Positions 1-5,479 of a stretch of 7,280 bases of DNA are shown piece by piece. Within the stretch, counting starts at the first letter, position 1. Each line of letters starts with the position of its first letter. Origin of the DNA: Leclercia sp. UBA7405 (GTDB lineage Bacteria; Pseudomonadota; Gammaproteobacteria; Enterobacterales; Enterobacteriaceae); NCBI GenBank assembly GCA_002469605.1, contig DKMV01000309.1:1-7280 (forward strand). The letters are read 5' to 3'. The position numbers and the translations under genes are program-made. The notes below the pieces were generated by a model. That model had not been told where the DNA came from and made no database searches. It saw nothing but the letters and a program-made list of their open reading frames with translations.

Positions 1-18
1 GCAGTTAAAGGCTGGTAA
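1..18 (+). CDS. metQ: MetQ, methionine ABC transporter substrate-binding lipoprotein (C-terminal end only)
   Basis: Only the last five codons and the stop are in the window: they read A-V-K-G-W-stop (TAA at 16-18). This matches the C-terminus of E. coli MetQ as I remember it, and metQ is the gene directly upstream of rcsF in E. coli. The full protein would be the periplasmic binding lipoprotein of the MetNIQ methionine importer. The call rests on five residues plus synteny, and the rest of the gene lies outside the window. Confidence 0.75.
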   Translation, partial: AVKGW

Positions 19-41
19 TCTTCTCTTTGTGTAATATCATT

Positions 42-65
42 CAGGACGGGCGCAAGCCCGTCTTG
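42..65 (+). terminator. Hairpin after metQ, probable intrinsic terminator
   Basis: A 10-bp stem (42-51 with 56-65, one G-U pair) closes a GCAA tetraloop (52-55), a stable GNRA-type loop. The core GACGGGC/GCCCGTC pairs perfectly. The U-tract is poor (TCATTTAT follows), so termination may be partial and some metNIQ transcripts may run on into rcsF. The hairpin begins 24 bases after the metQ stop, a normal place for an operon terminator. Confidence 0.6.
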
Positions 66-91
66 TCATTTATACGGGCAACTGATTCAAT
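63..91 (+). promoter_or_regulatory. Candidate sigma-70 promoter of rcsF-trmO
   Basis: The -35 box TTGTCA (63-68, five of six consensus bases) is followed by a 17-bp spacer and the -10 box TTCAAT (86-91, four of six). A TG at 83-84 sits where an extended -10 element would be. Transcription would start near 97-98, leaving a leader of about 27 nt before the rcsF ATG. The -35 box overlaps the descending arm of the hairpin at 42-65, so terminator and promoter are interlocked. This is sequence matching only. Confidence 0.55.
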
Positions 92-124
92 AACTGACGT
101 TTGATTATTCACTGAGGAAAGAAT

Positions 125-529
125 ATGCGTGCTTTACCGATCTGTCTTTTAGCACTGATGCTGAGCGGCTGTTCCATGCTAAGCAGATCTCCTGTTGAAC
201 CTGTCAAAAGCACTGCAACCCCGCCAAAAGCGGAGCCAGCAAAACCAAAAGCGCCGCGCGCGGCACCGGTACGCATTTATACCAACGCGGAAGACCTCAT
301 CGGTAAACCGTTCCGCGATCTGGGTGAAGTCTCTGGCGACTCCTGCCAGGCCACTAATCAGGACTCTCCGCCGAATATTCCAACGGCACGCAAGCGTATG
401 CAGATCAATGCCTCCAAAATGAAAGCGAACGCCGTATTGCTGCACAGCTGTGAAGTGACCAGCGGTACGCCAGGCTGCTATCGTCAGGCGGTCTGCGTCG
501 GCTCTGCGCTTAACGTCTCGGCGAAATGA
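125..529 (+). CDS. rcsF: RcsF, outer-membrane stress-sensing lipoprotein
   Basis: RcsF senses outer-membrane and LPS damage and activates the Rcs phosphorelay by contacting the inner-membrane protein IgaA; it is known to be threaded through beta-barrel porins. The 134-residue length equals that of E. coli RcsF. Residues 1-16 form a lipoprotein signal peptide ending in the lipobox L-S-G-C, with Cys16 as the lipidated residue and Ser17 at +2, compatible with outer-membrane sorting. Residues 21-50 are a Pro/Lys/Ala-rich linker. The folded domain (about 51-134) carries Cys74, Cys109, Cys118 and Cys124, the four cysteines that form the two nested disulfides in E. coli. The ATG is preceded by GAGG at 114-117. 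The stop overlaps the trmO start (ATGA, 526-529), so the two genes are probably translationally coupled. Confidence 0.97.
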   Translation: MRALPICLLALMLSGCSMLSRSPVEPVKSTATPPKAEPAKPKAPRAAPVRIYTNAEDLIGKPFRDLGEVSGDSCQATNQDSPPNIPTARKRMQINASKMKANAVLLHSCEVTSGTPGCYRQAVCVGSALNVSAK

Positions 530-1233
530 GTACATTCCAGTTCGAGCAGATAGGTGTCATCCGCTCTCCCTATAAAGAGAAGTTCGCCGTACCGCGCCAG
601 CCCGGACTGGTAAAAAGCGCTGGCGGCGAGCTTCACCTGATAGCGCCGTATAATCAGGCAGATGCCGTGCGCGGACTGGAAGCTTTTAGCCATCTTTGGG
701 TGCTGTTTATCTTTCATCAGACGATGGAAGGTGGCTGGCGCCCGACGGTGCGCCCGCCAAGGCTGGGTGGAAATGCCCGAATGGGGGTATTTGCTACGCG
801 CTCTACTTTTCGCCCGAACCCCGTTGGTATGTCGCTTGTTGAGCTGAAAGGCATACGCTGTCAGAAAGAGCAGGTGATTCTGGAGCTCGGCGGGCTGGAC
901 CTGGTAGATGGCACCCCGGTGGTGGACATCAAACCCTATCTGCCATTTGCCGAAGCCCTGCCGGACGCCCGGGCAAGCTACGCGCAACAGGCTCCTCAGG
1001 CCGATATGCCGGTCTGGTTTAGCGATGCGCTGGAAACCACGCTTCTACAGCATGAACAACGCTACCCTCGCCTGCGCGAATTTATTATCGACGTGCTGGC
1101 TCAGGATCCGCGTCCCGCTTACCGTAAAGAGGAAGAAGCGGGTAAAACCTACGCCGTGCGGCTGCTGGATTTTAACGTTCGCTGGCGGGTGCAGGAGGCG
1201 GGCTTCGAAGTCTTTGCCCTTGAGCCGCAGTAA
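526..1233 (+). CDS. trmO: TrmO, tRNA-Thr (t6A37) N6-methyltransferase
   Basis: TrmO (older names TsaA, YaeB) uses S-adenosylmethionine to methylate the N6 of t6A37, making m6t6A next to the anticodon of tRNA-Thr(GGU). The 235 residues equal the E. coli length. Family hallmarks visible are G-V-I-R-S-P-Y near residues 10-16, the arginine- and glycine-rich stretch at 77-101 (beginning RPPRLGGNARMG, ending FRPNPVG), and D-L-V-D-G-T-P-V-V-D-I-K-P-Y at 125-138. These belong to the single-sheet beta-barrel fold that binds SAM, unlike the Rossmann methyltransferases. A C-terminal domain (about 165-235) holds the D-P-R-P-A-Y motif at 194-199. There is no clear ribosome binding site, and the start is embedded in the rcsF stop (ATGA), so it probably depends on coupling with rcsF. 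Confidence 0.95.
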   Translation: MSTFQFEQIGVIRSPYKEKFAVPRQPGLVKSAGGELHLIAPYNQADAVRGLEAFSHLWVLFIFHQTMEGGWRPTVRPPRLGGNARMGVFATRSTFRPNPVGMSLVELKGIRCQKEQVILELGGLDLVDGTPVVDIKPYLPFAEALPDARASYAQQAPQADMPVWFSDALETTLLQHEQRYPRLREFIIDVLAQDPRPAYRKEEEAGKTYAVRLLDFNVRWRVQEAGFEVFALEPQ

Positions 1234-1250
1234 TTTTATTGTCCTCTCTT

Positions 1251-1277
1251 TTGGCATCTTTGCCACACTGGTAAACT
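1251..1277 (+). promoter_or_regulatory. Candidate promoter of proS
   Basis: In the 112-bp gap between trmO and proS there is TTGGCA (1251-1256) as a -35 candidate and TAAACT (1272-1277) as a -10 candidate. The spacer is a short 15 bp, but a TG at 1269-1270 makes the -10 an extended type, which needs less help from -35. The predicted leader is about 60 nt. TGGCA (1252-1256) and TGCCA (1261-1265) form an inverted repeat around TCTT. I see no terminator-like U-run after trmO, so read-through from rcsF-trmO is also possible. Confidence 0.4.
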
Positions 1278-1345
1278 AAACCACTTTTTTTGTGTCAGGC
1301 TGAGTCTTGAGCCTGTTCCCATCGTCGAAATGGAACCGTAACAAC

Positions 1346-3064
1346 ATGCGTACTAGCCAATATCTGCTCTCCACCCTGAAGGAGACACCTGCCGACGCCG
1401 AAGTCATCAGCCATCAGCTGATGCTGCGCGCCGGGATGATCCGCAAGCTGGCCTCCGGGTTGTATACCTGGCTGCCGACCGGCCTGCGCGTCCTGCGAAA
1501 AGTCGAAAATATCGTGCGTGAAGAGATGGATAACGCCGGTGCCATCGAGGTGTCTATGCCGGTGGTTCAGCCCGCTGACCTGTGGCAGGAGAGCGGTCGC
1601 TGGGAGCAGTACGGGCCGGAGCTGCTGCGCTTTGTCGATCGCGGCGATCGTCCGTTTGTGCTGGGCCCGACGCATGAAGAGGTTATCACCGATCTGATCC
1701 GTAACGAGCTGAGCTCCTACAAGCAGCTGCCGCTGAACTTCTATCAGATCCAGACCAAATTCCGTGATGAAGTACGTCCGCGTTTTGGCGTGATGCGCTC
1801 GCGTGAGTTCCTGATGAAGGACGCTTACTCCTTCCATACCTCACAGGAATCGCTGCAAGAGACCTATGACAAGATGTACGCGGCCTACAGCAAGATCTTT
1901 ACCCGTATGGGTCTCGATTTCCGCGCCGTACAGGCCGATACCGGCTCTATCGGCGGCAGCGCCTCCCACGAGTTCCAGGTGCTGGCCCAGAGCGGCGAAG
2001 ATGACGTGATCTTCTCTGACAGTTCTGATTTTGCAGCTAACATCGAATTCGCTGAAGCACTGGCGCCAGCTACCCCGCGCGCGGCCGCTAGCGAAGAGAT
2101 GAAGCTGGTTGATACCCCGAACGCCAAAACCATCGCCGAGCTGGTTGAGCAGTACAGCCTGCCGATCGAAAAAACCGTCAAAACTCTGCTGGTGAAAGCG
2201 GTTGAAGAGAGCGGACATCCGCTGGTTGCCCTGCTGGTACGTGGCGATCATGAGCTGAACGAAGTGAAAGCGGAGAAGCTGCCGCAGGTTGCCAGCCCGC
2301 TGACCTTCGCTACCGAAGCGGAGATCCGTGCGGTAGTCAACGCAGGTCCCGGTTCTCTCGGTCCGGTGAACATGCCGATCCCGGTTGTTATCGACCGTAC
2401 CGTTGCCGCCATGAGCGATTTTGCGGCCGGCGCGAACATCGACGGCAAGCACTACTTTGGCATTAACTGGGATCGCGACGTGGCCACGCCGATCGTTGCC
2501 GATATCCGTAACGTGGTGGCCGGCGATCCGAGCCCGGACGGCCAGGGCGTTCTGCAGATCAAACGCGGCATCGAAGTGGGTCATATCTTCCAGCTGGGGA
2601 CCAAGTACTCTCAGGCGCTCAACGCTGCCGTACAGGGTGAAGATGGCCGTAACCAGATCCTGACGATGGGCTGCTACGGTATCGGGGTGACTCGCGTGGT
2701 GGCTGCCGCCATCGAGCAGAACCACGACGAGCGCGGTATCGTCTGGCCGGACAACATTGCCCCGTTCCAGGTTGCGATCCTGCCAATGAACATGCACAAG
2801 TCTTACCGCGTGCAGGAGCTGGCCGAGAAGTTCTATAACGAACTGCGCGCCCAGGGTATCGATGTGCTGATGGACGATCGTAAAGAGCGCCCGGGCGTGA
2901 TGTTTGCGGATATGGAGCTGATTGGTATCCCGCACACCATCGTTATCGGTGACCGTAACCTCGACAACGATGATATCGAATACAAATATCGTCGTAACGG
3001 CGAGAAGCAGATGATCAAGACCGGCGACGTGCTGGATTATCTGGTGAAAGCCATTAAAGGCTAA
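1346..3064 (+). CDS. proS: ProS, prolyl-tRNA synthetase (bacterial type, with editing domain)
   Basis: ProS attaches proline to tRNA-Pro in the cytoplasm. The 572 residues equal E. coli ProS. This is a class II synthetase: motif 1 lies around 64-76, motif 2 at about 139-164 ([10 protein letters not shown] then R-S-R-E-F), and motif 3 around 442-458 (G-C-Y-G-I-G-V-T-R). Thr109, Glu111 and Arg140 are at the proline-site positions known in E. coli, and Cys443 is present. The insertion between motifs 2 and 3 (about 224-407) is the editing domain that hydrolyses Ala-tRNA-Pro; its key Lys279 is present. The anticodon-binding domain follows to the end. A longer in-frame reading from a TTG at 1307 adds 13 unrelated residues, so the ATG at 1346, giving the conserved M-R-T-S-Q-Y start, was chosen. 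The upstream ribosome binding site is weak (TGGAA, 1331-1335). Confidence 0.97.
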   Translation: MRTSQYLLSTLKETPADAEVISHQLMLRAGMIRKLASGLYTWLPTGLRVLRKVENIVREEMDNAGAIEVSMPVVQPADLWQESGRWEQYGPELLRFVDRGDRPFVLGPTHEEVITDLIRNELSSYKQLPLNFYQIQTKFRDEVRPRFGVMRSREFLMKDAYSFHTSQESLQETYDKMYAAYSKIFTRMGLDFRAVQADTGSIGGSASHEFQVLAQSGEDDVIFSDSSDFAANIEFAEALAPATPRAAASEEMKLVDTPNAKTIAELVEQYSLPIEKTVKTLLVKAVEESGHPLVALLVRGDHELNEVKAEKLPQVASPLTFATEAEIRAVVNAGPGSLGPVNMPIPVVIDRTVAAMSDFAAGANIDGKHYFGINWDRDVATPIVADIRNVVAGDPSPDGQGVLQIKRGIEVGHIFQLGTKYSQALNAAVQGEDGRNQILTMGCYGIGVTRVVAAAIEQNHDERGIVWPDNIAPFQVAILPMNMHKSYRVQELAEKFYNELRAQGIDVLMDDRKERPGVMFADMELIGIPHTIVIGDRNLDNDDIEYKYRRNGEKQMIKTGDVLDYLVKAIKG

Positions 3065-3069
3065 GTACC

Positions 3070-3096
3070 AAAAACCCCGCCGCGGCGGGGTTTTTT
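3070..3096. terminator. Bidirectional intrinsic terminator between proS and nlpE
   Basis: A perfect 16-bp GC palindrome (CCCCGCCGCGGCGGGG, 3075-3090) is flanked by five A on the left (3070-3074) and six T on the right (3091-3096). Read rightward it starts 10 bases after the proS stop. Read leftward it lies 13 bases after the nlpE stop and ends in the complementary U-run. It should therefore terminate both convergent transcripts. The palindrome leaves only a minimal loop, so the innermost pairs open. Confidence 0.93.
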
Positions 3097-3103
3097 ATCT
3101 CTG

Positions 3104-3802
3104 CTATTTGCTGTTGCAGTCTTTACCCTGCTCAAATCTGGTGTTGCGATCCGCCACCAGGGTTTTCACCATCTCGCCGCTGTCCGGATTCGCTTCCAGC
3201 GTAAAGTGCCCATCTACCGTCAGCAGCACCGGTTTAGTATCGCTTCCGCGCGCGGCGGCGTAATCCCTTTCCAGCCGGGCATTATTACTTACGCTAACGT
3301 CCTTACCGGTTACGCAGTCGGTAAAGACTGCCGCATCTGCCCGATAAACATACATGCCGCGCATCGCCATCGGCGTGGTGGGGAGCGCCGCTTTCACCGG
3401 CTGCAGCGTGTAGTTAAATTGTGACTCAATAGGATTGCCTTCGGTATCGAGCATCTCCAGCGCATCGCCTTTAGCATGGAAATAGCGCTTCTGACCTTCG
3501 TTATCGGTCAGCACCAGTTTTTCGGCGGTGCGCGCCCAACTGCCATAAGTGGCGAAAGAAGACGGCGTTTTGGCCCCCTGATAGCGCTGGTTCATCACCC
3601 AGGTTCCGTCTTTTTCCAGGAACAGCGAGGTTTCAATGCCTTCGCAATCGGCACAGGGCAGCACACCGCGCCAGCTCTGCTGCATAGGTGCCAGGGTTTC
3701 CGCCTGCGCAGGTTGCAGCGCCTGCGTTTCAGACCGTTGATTACAACCGAACAGTGCAAACAATGTGCTTGCGGCCATCAGTGACAGAATCGCTTTTTTC
3801 AC
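3104..3802 (-). CDS. nlpE: NlpE (CutF), outer-membrane lipoprotein activator of the Cpx response
   Basis: NlpE signals surface contact, lipoprotein-sorting and disulfide problems to the sensor kinase CpxA; it was also found as the copper-tolerance factor CutF. The protein is 232 residues, slightly shorter than the 236 of E. coli. Residues 1-20 form a lipoprotein signal peptide ending L-F-G-C with Cys20 lipidated and Asn21 at +2. The N-terminal domain carries the conserved CxxC (Cys50-A-D-Cys53), followed by a strongly conserved stretch (E-G-I-E-T-S-L-F-L-E-K-D-G). The C-terminal domain has the pair Cys163 and Cys229, at the place of the redox-sensing disulfide in E. coli. The start is GTG at 3802, supported by AAGGA 8 bases upstream; the next ATG (codon 9) would remove the charged part of the signal. 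It lies 35 bp after arfB and may be transcribed with it. I see no clear CpxR box. Confidence 0.95.
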   Translation of the reverse strand: MKKAILSLMAASTLFALFGCNQRSETQALQPAQAETLAPMQQSWRGVLPCADCEGIETSLFLEKDGTWVMNQRYQGAKTPSSFATYGSWARTAEKLVLTDNEGQKRYFHAKGDALEMLDTEGNPIESQFNYTLQPVKAALPTTPMAMRGMYVYRADAAVFTDCVTGKDVSVSNNARLERDYAAARGSDTKPVLLTVDGHFTLEANPDSGEMVKTLVADRNTRFEQGKDCNSK

Positions 3803-3809
3803 CCTATAT

Positions 3810-3814
3810 TCCTT
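3810..3814 (-). promoter_or_regulatory. Ribosome binding site of nlpE, fixing its GTG start
   Basis: On the minus strand AAGGA lies seven bases before the GTG at 3802-3800, the optimal spacing. No ATG stands between it and the GTG, so the GTG is the only start compatible with both this site and an intact lipoprotein signal peptide. Confidence 0.75.
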
Positions 3815-3837
3815 CTGAAATAGTGTTTTGTCGCCTC

Positions 3838-4260
3838 TTAATCCTGAGGGCGACGGACTTTGCCGCGCAGTGACTTAACGGTCGATTTTTGTGATTTTGC
3901 CGACAACCGTCGCTCCTTTGAAGCGCGCGTCGGGCGGGTTGCCCGACGCGATTTTTGCACGGCAGTTAATTCCTGTATGACCGCCACCAGCCGCGAAAGT
4001 GCCGCTTCGCGGTTTAACTCCTGGCTACGGTACTCCTGCGCTTTAATAATAATCATACCATCGCTGGTAAGAAGGTGGTGGCTGGCAGCCAGCAGCCGCT
4101 CCTTATAAGAGTCAGGCAGGCTGGAGGCGCGTATATCAAAACGCAGATGGATCGCCGTAGAGGCTTTATTCACATGCTGGCCACCGGCGCCCTGCGCGCG
4201 GATCGCCGTAATCTCGACTTCGCTGTCCGCCAGCGAGACGTTACGGGAGATAACAATCAT
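3838..4260 (-). CDS. arfB: ArfB (YaeJ), alternative ribosome-rescue peptidyl-tRNA hydrolase
   Basis: ArfB releases ribosomes stalled at the 3' end of broken mRNAs. Its globular domain hydrolyses peptidyl-tRNA like a release factor, and its basic tail fills the empty mRNA channel. The 140 residues equal the E. coli length. The catalytic Gly-Gly-Gln is at 26-28 within [12 protein letters not shown]. The tail (about 100-140) is rich in Arg and Lys, including [10 protein letters not shown], and would be disordered off the ribosome. There is no codon-recognition domain, which separates it from RF1/RF2. The ATG at 4260 overlaps the yaeQ stop (ATGA, 4257-4260) and lacks its own ribosome binding site, so translation is probably coupled to yaeQ. 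An in-frame extension of five codons upstream was rejected because it is not conserved with E. coli. Confidence 0.95.
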   Translation of the reverse strand: MIVISRNVSLADSEVEITAIRAQGAGGQHVNKASTAIHLRFDIRASSLPDSYKERLLAASHHLLTSDGMIIIKAQEYRSQELNREAALSRLVAVIQELTAVQKSRRATRPTRASKERRLSAKSQKSTVKSLRGKVRRPQD

Positions 4261-4802
4261 GGACGCTGTTGCCACGGCGTAAAGTGGATTTCCAGATTAT
4301 TCTGCTCATCCGACAGCCAGATAGCCCCTTCCTGAATCGTCGCCTGCAGCGACATCGTCCGTCCGGCAAAGGCGCTGAGCTGGTTCAGCTGCTCGTCATC
4401 CAGATACCAAATCGATAAGTTACTGAATTGCGAACATTTGCTTTTATTTTGCTGCCACCAGATCTCCGCAGCACGGCTGTTGTAGGTAAAAAGCGCCACT
4501 TCCGCCGCCTGGTTACAGGCTTTTTTGATGCGACGCTCGTCCGGTAGTCCCATCTCAATCCACAGATCGATACCCAGATGGTCGTTCAGCAGCCAGGCAT
4601 CGGGTTCATCTTCGGCGCTTAACCCGCGGGTGAACTGCAGCCGCTCGTTGGCATATTTAATCCATGCCAGCAGGCGCAGCATCATGCGCTCCTGCGTTTC
4701 CGAGGGGTGACGCGCCAGGGTTAAGGTGGCATCAAGAAACTGATTGCGGTCGAGATCGGCGACATTGACCGTCGCTTTGTAAATTGTCGCTTTAAGCGCC
4801 AT
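4257..4802 (-). CDS. yaeQ: YaeQ family protein, PD-(D/E)XK nuclease-like fold
   Basis: The 181-residue protein matches E. coli YaeQ in length and sequence, beginning [10 protein letters not shown]. Crystal structures of the family show a fold resembling PD-(D/E)XK nucleases, but no nuclease activity or substrate is established to my knowledge. Acidic residues that might belong to such a site lie in D-E-P-D-A-W (65-70) and W-I-E-M-G (81-85); this assignment is a guess. Multicopy yaeQ clones from Salmonella were once reported to compensate for loss of the antiterminator RfaH, but that link is not firm. There is no signal peptide or membrane segment, so it is cytoplasmic. The start at 4802 has a strong AAAGGAG seven bases upstream. 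An in-frame extension upstream would skip that site. It is the first gene of the yaeQ-arfB-nlpE cluster. Confidence 0.93.
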   Translation of the reverse strand: MALKATIYKATVNVADLDRNQFLDATLTLARHPSETQERMMLRLLAWIKYANERLQFTRGLSAEDEPDAWLLNDHLGIDLWIEMGLPDERRIKKACNQAAEVALFTYNSRAAEIWWQQNKSKCSQFSNLSIWYLDDEQLNQLSAFAGRTMSLQATIQEGAIWLSDEQNNLEIHFTPWQQRP

Positions 4803-4830
4803 GTAAGGACTCCTTTCTAATCCGTTACGC

Positions 4831-4836
4831 ATTGTA
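4831..4836 (-). promoter_or_regulatory. Candidate -10 box for yaeQ-arfB(-nlpE)
   Basis: On the minus strand TACAAT (five of six consensus bases) lies 28 bases before the yaeQ ATG, giving a leader of roughly 20 nt that contains the strong ribosome binding site. No convincing -35 box stands 16-18 bp upstream. A second AT-rich candidate, TATATT (4846-4841), lies just before it. The position at the head of the divergent region supports a promoter here, but the exact element is uncertain. Confidence 0.4.
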
Positions 4837-4914
4837 GCGAAATATACGCTAAAAGGCTGTTACGGACATGCAGAGCGCCCGGCTATCAACCCGCTGATAT
4901 TGCTTAAATGAGTA

Positions 4915-4923
4915 TGGTATAGT
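4915..4923 (+). promoter_or_regulatory. Candidate extended -10 promoter of yaeP-rof
   Basis: TGGTATAGT contains TG (4915-4916), one spacer base, and TATAGT (4918-4923, five of six consensus bases), a good extended -10 element. The -35 region at 17-bp spacing (TGATAT, 4895-4900) is weak, as is common with extended -10 promoters. Transcription would begin near 4930, giving a leader of about 70 nt before yaeP. That leader has two small possible hairpins: AGCTAA (4939-4944) with TTAGTT (4956-4961), and GCCA (4977-4980) with TGGC (4987-4990) immediately before the ribosome binding site. Confidence 0.5.
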
Positions 4924-5000
4924 CACCTTGCTAAACAGAGCTAATCTTCGTAGGCTTAGTTGTATCTCACAGTAAAGCCATTGCGCTGGCAGGAGGGGAT

Positions 5001-5201
5001 GTGAATAATTATTGTGAGCTAATTCGCAAACGATATGCGGAAATCGCCAGCGGAGACCTGGGCTATGTCCCGGATGCGCTGGGCTGTGTATTGAAAGCTC
5101 TGAATGAGATCGCGTCGGACGACGGCCTTTCAGAATCGGTCAAAGAAAAAGCGGCGTATGCTGCTGCGAATTTACTGGTGAGCGATTATGTCAATGAATG
5201 A
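5001..5201 (+). CDS. yaeP: YaeP family small protein of unknown function
   Basis: The 66-residue protein matches the length and most of the sequence of E. coli YaeP, including [20 protein letters not shown] (5-24) and the C-terminal [12 protein letters not shown]. It looks like a short, mostly helical cytoplasmic protein with no signal peptide or membrane segment. No function is known to me. The start is GTG, with a very strong AGGAGG (4991-4996) only four bases away. The sequence across the start is ATGTGA, so an AUG followed at once by a stop overlaps the real start. Its last 14 bases overlap the start of rof, so the two are almost certainly co-transcribed and coupled. Confidence 0.9.
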   Translation: MNNYCELIRKRYAEIASGDLGYVPDALGCVLKALNEIASDDGLSESVKEKAAYAAANLLVSDYVNE

Positions 5202-5448
5202 GATCTATCAACCCATCAATTGTGATGACTATGACAATCTGGAACTCGCCTGCCAGCATCATTTAATTCTGGCGCTAACCCTGAAAGATGGTGAGGTTCT
5301 TAAGGCCAAAGCGAACGACCTGGTGTCGCGAAAAAACGTGGAGTATCTGGTCGTAGAAGATGCGGGCGCTACGCGCGAGCTGCGTCTGGATAAAATTTCC
5401 AGCTTTAGCCATCCTGAAATCGGCACCGTCGTGGTGAGCGAGTCCTGA
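5188..5448 (+). CDS. rof: Rof (YaeO), inhibitor of transcription termination factor Rho
   Basis: Rof binds Rho and blocks its primary RNA-binding site, reducing Rho-dependent termination; it has an Sm-like beta-barrel with an N-terminal helix. The 86 residues match E. coli Rof closely, including [19 protein letters not shown] (8-26), [12 protein letters not shown] (45-56) and [15 protein letters not shown] at the end. Two in-frame starts exist, ATG 5188 and ATG 5194 (84 residues). GGTGAG (5177-5182) lies five bases from the first and 11 from the second, which favours 5188. The start lies inside the end of yaeP (14-nt overlap). The strongly acidic Asp/Glu content fits a protein that binds Rho where RNA would bind. 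Confidence 0.94.
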   Translation: MSMNEIYQPINCDDYDNLELACQHHLILALTLKDGEVLKAKANDLVSRKNVEYLVVEDAGATRELRLDKISSFSHPEIGTVVVSES

Positions 5449-5455
5449 CAGTTGG

Positions 5456-5479
5456 TAACGGGCAGAACGCTGCCCGTTA
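5456..5479 (+). terminator. Hairpin after rof, probable weak intrinsic terminator
   Basis: A perfect 10-bp inverted repeat (TAACGGGCAG 5456-5465, CTGCCCGTTA 5470-5479) closes an AACG loop. It starts seven bases after the rof stop and is followed by TCTTTCCC, a short and interrupted U-tract, so it fits a weak terminator for yaeP-rof. On the minus strand the far arm contains the tilS stop codon (5477-5479), and no U-run follows in that direction, so it is a poor terminator for tilS. Confidence 0.55.

Noticed and set aside
1330..1341. A four-codon reading frame (ATG GAA CCG TAA) just before proS.
   Set aside because: It is too short to judge, has no clear ribosome binding site and occurs readily by chance; no attenuator hairpin accompanies it.
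1307..1345. A TTG start extending ProS by 13 residues.
   Set aside because: The extra residues do not resemble ProS family N-termini, and starting at ATG 1346 gives exactly the E. coli length of 572.
1841..2935. A 364-codon open frame on the minus strand opposite proS, continued in the same frame by a 180-codon one at 1295-1837.
   Set aside because: It lies entirely antisense to proS, whose codon bias avoids the triplets that would read as stops on the other strand. The translation is rich in His, Arg and Gln with no recognisable domain, and there is no ribosome binding site.
4803..4832. Ten-residue extension of YaeQ from an upstream in-frame start.
   Set aside because: The strong ribosome binding site at 4810-4816 lies within it and fits the ATG at 4802, which matches the E. 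coli start.
4924..5000. Possible riboswitch or small RNA in the yaeP leader.
   Set aside because: Only two short stems of four to six pairs can be drawn, with no terminator or known aptamer pattern.
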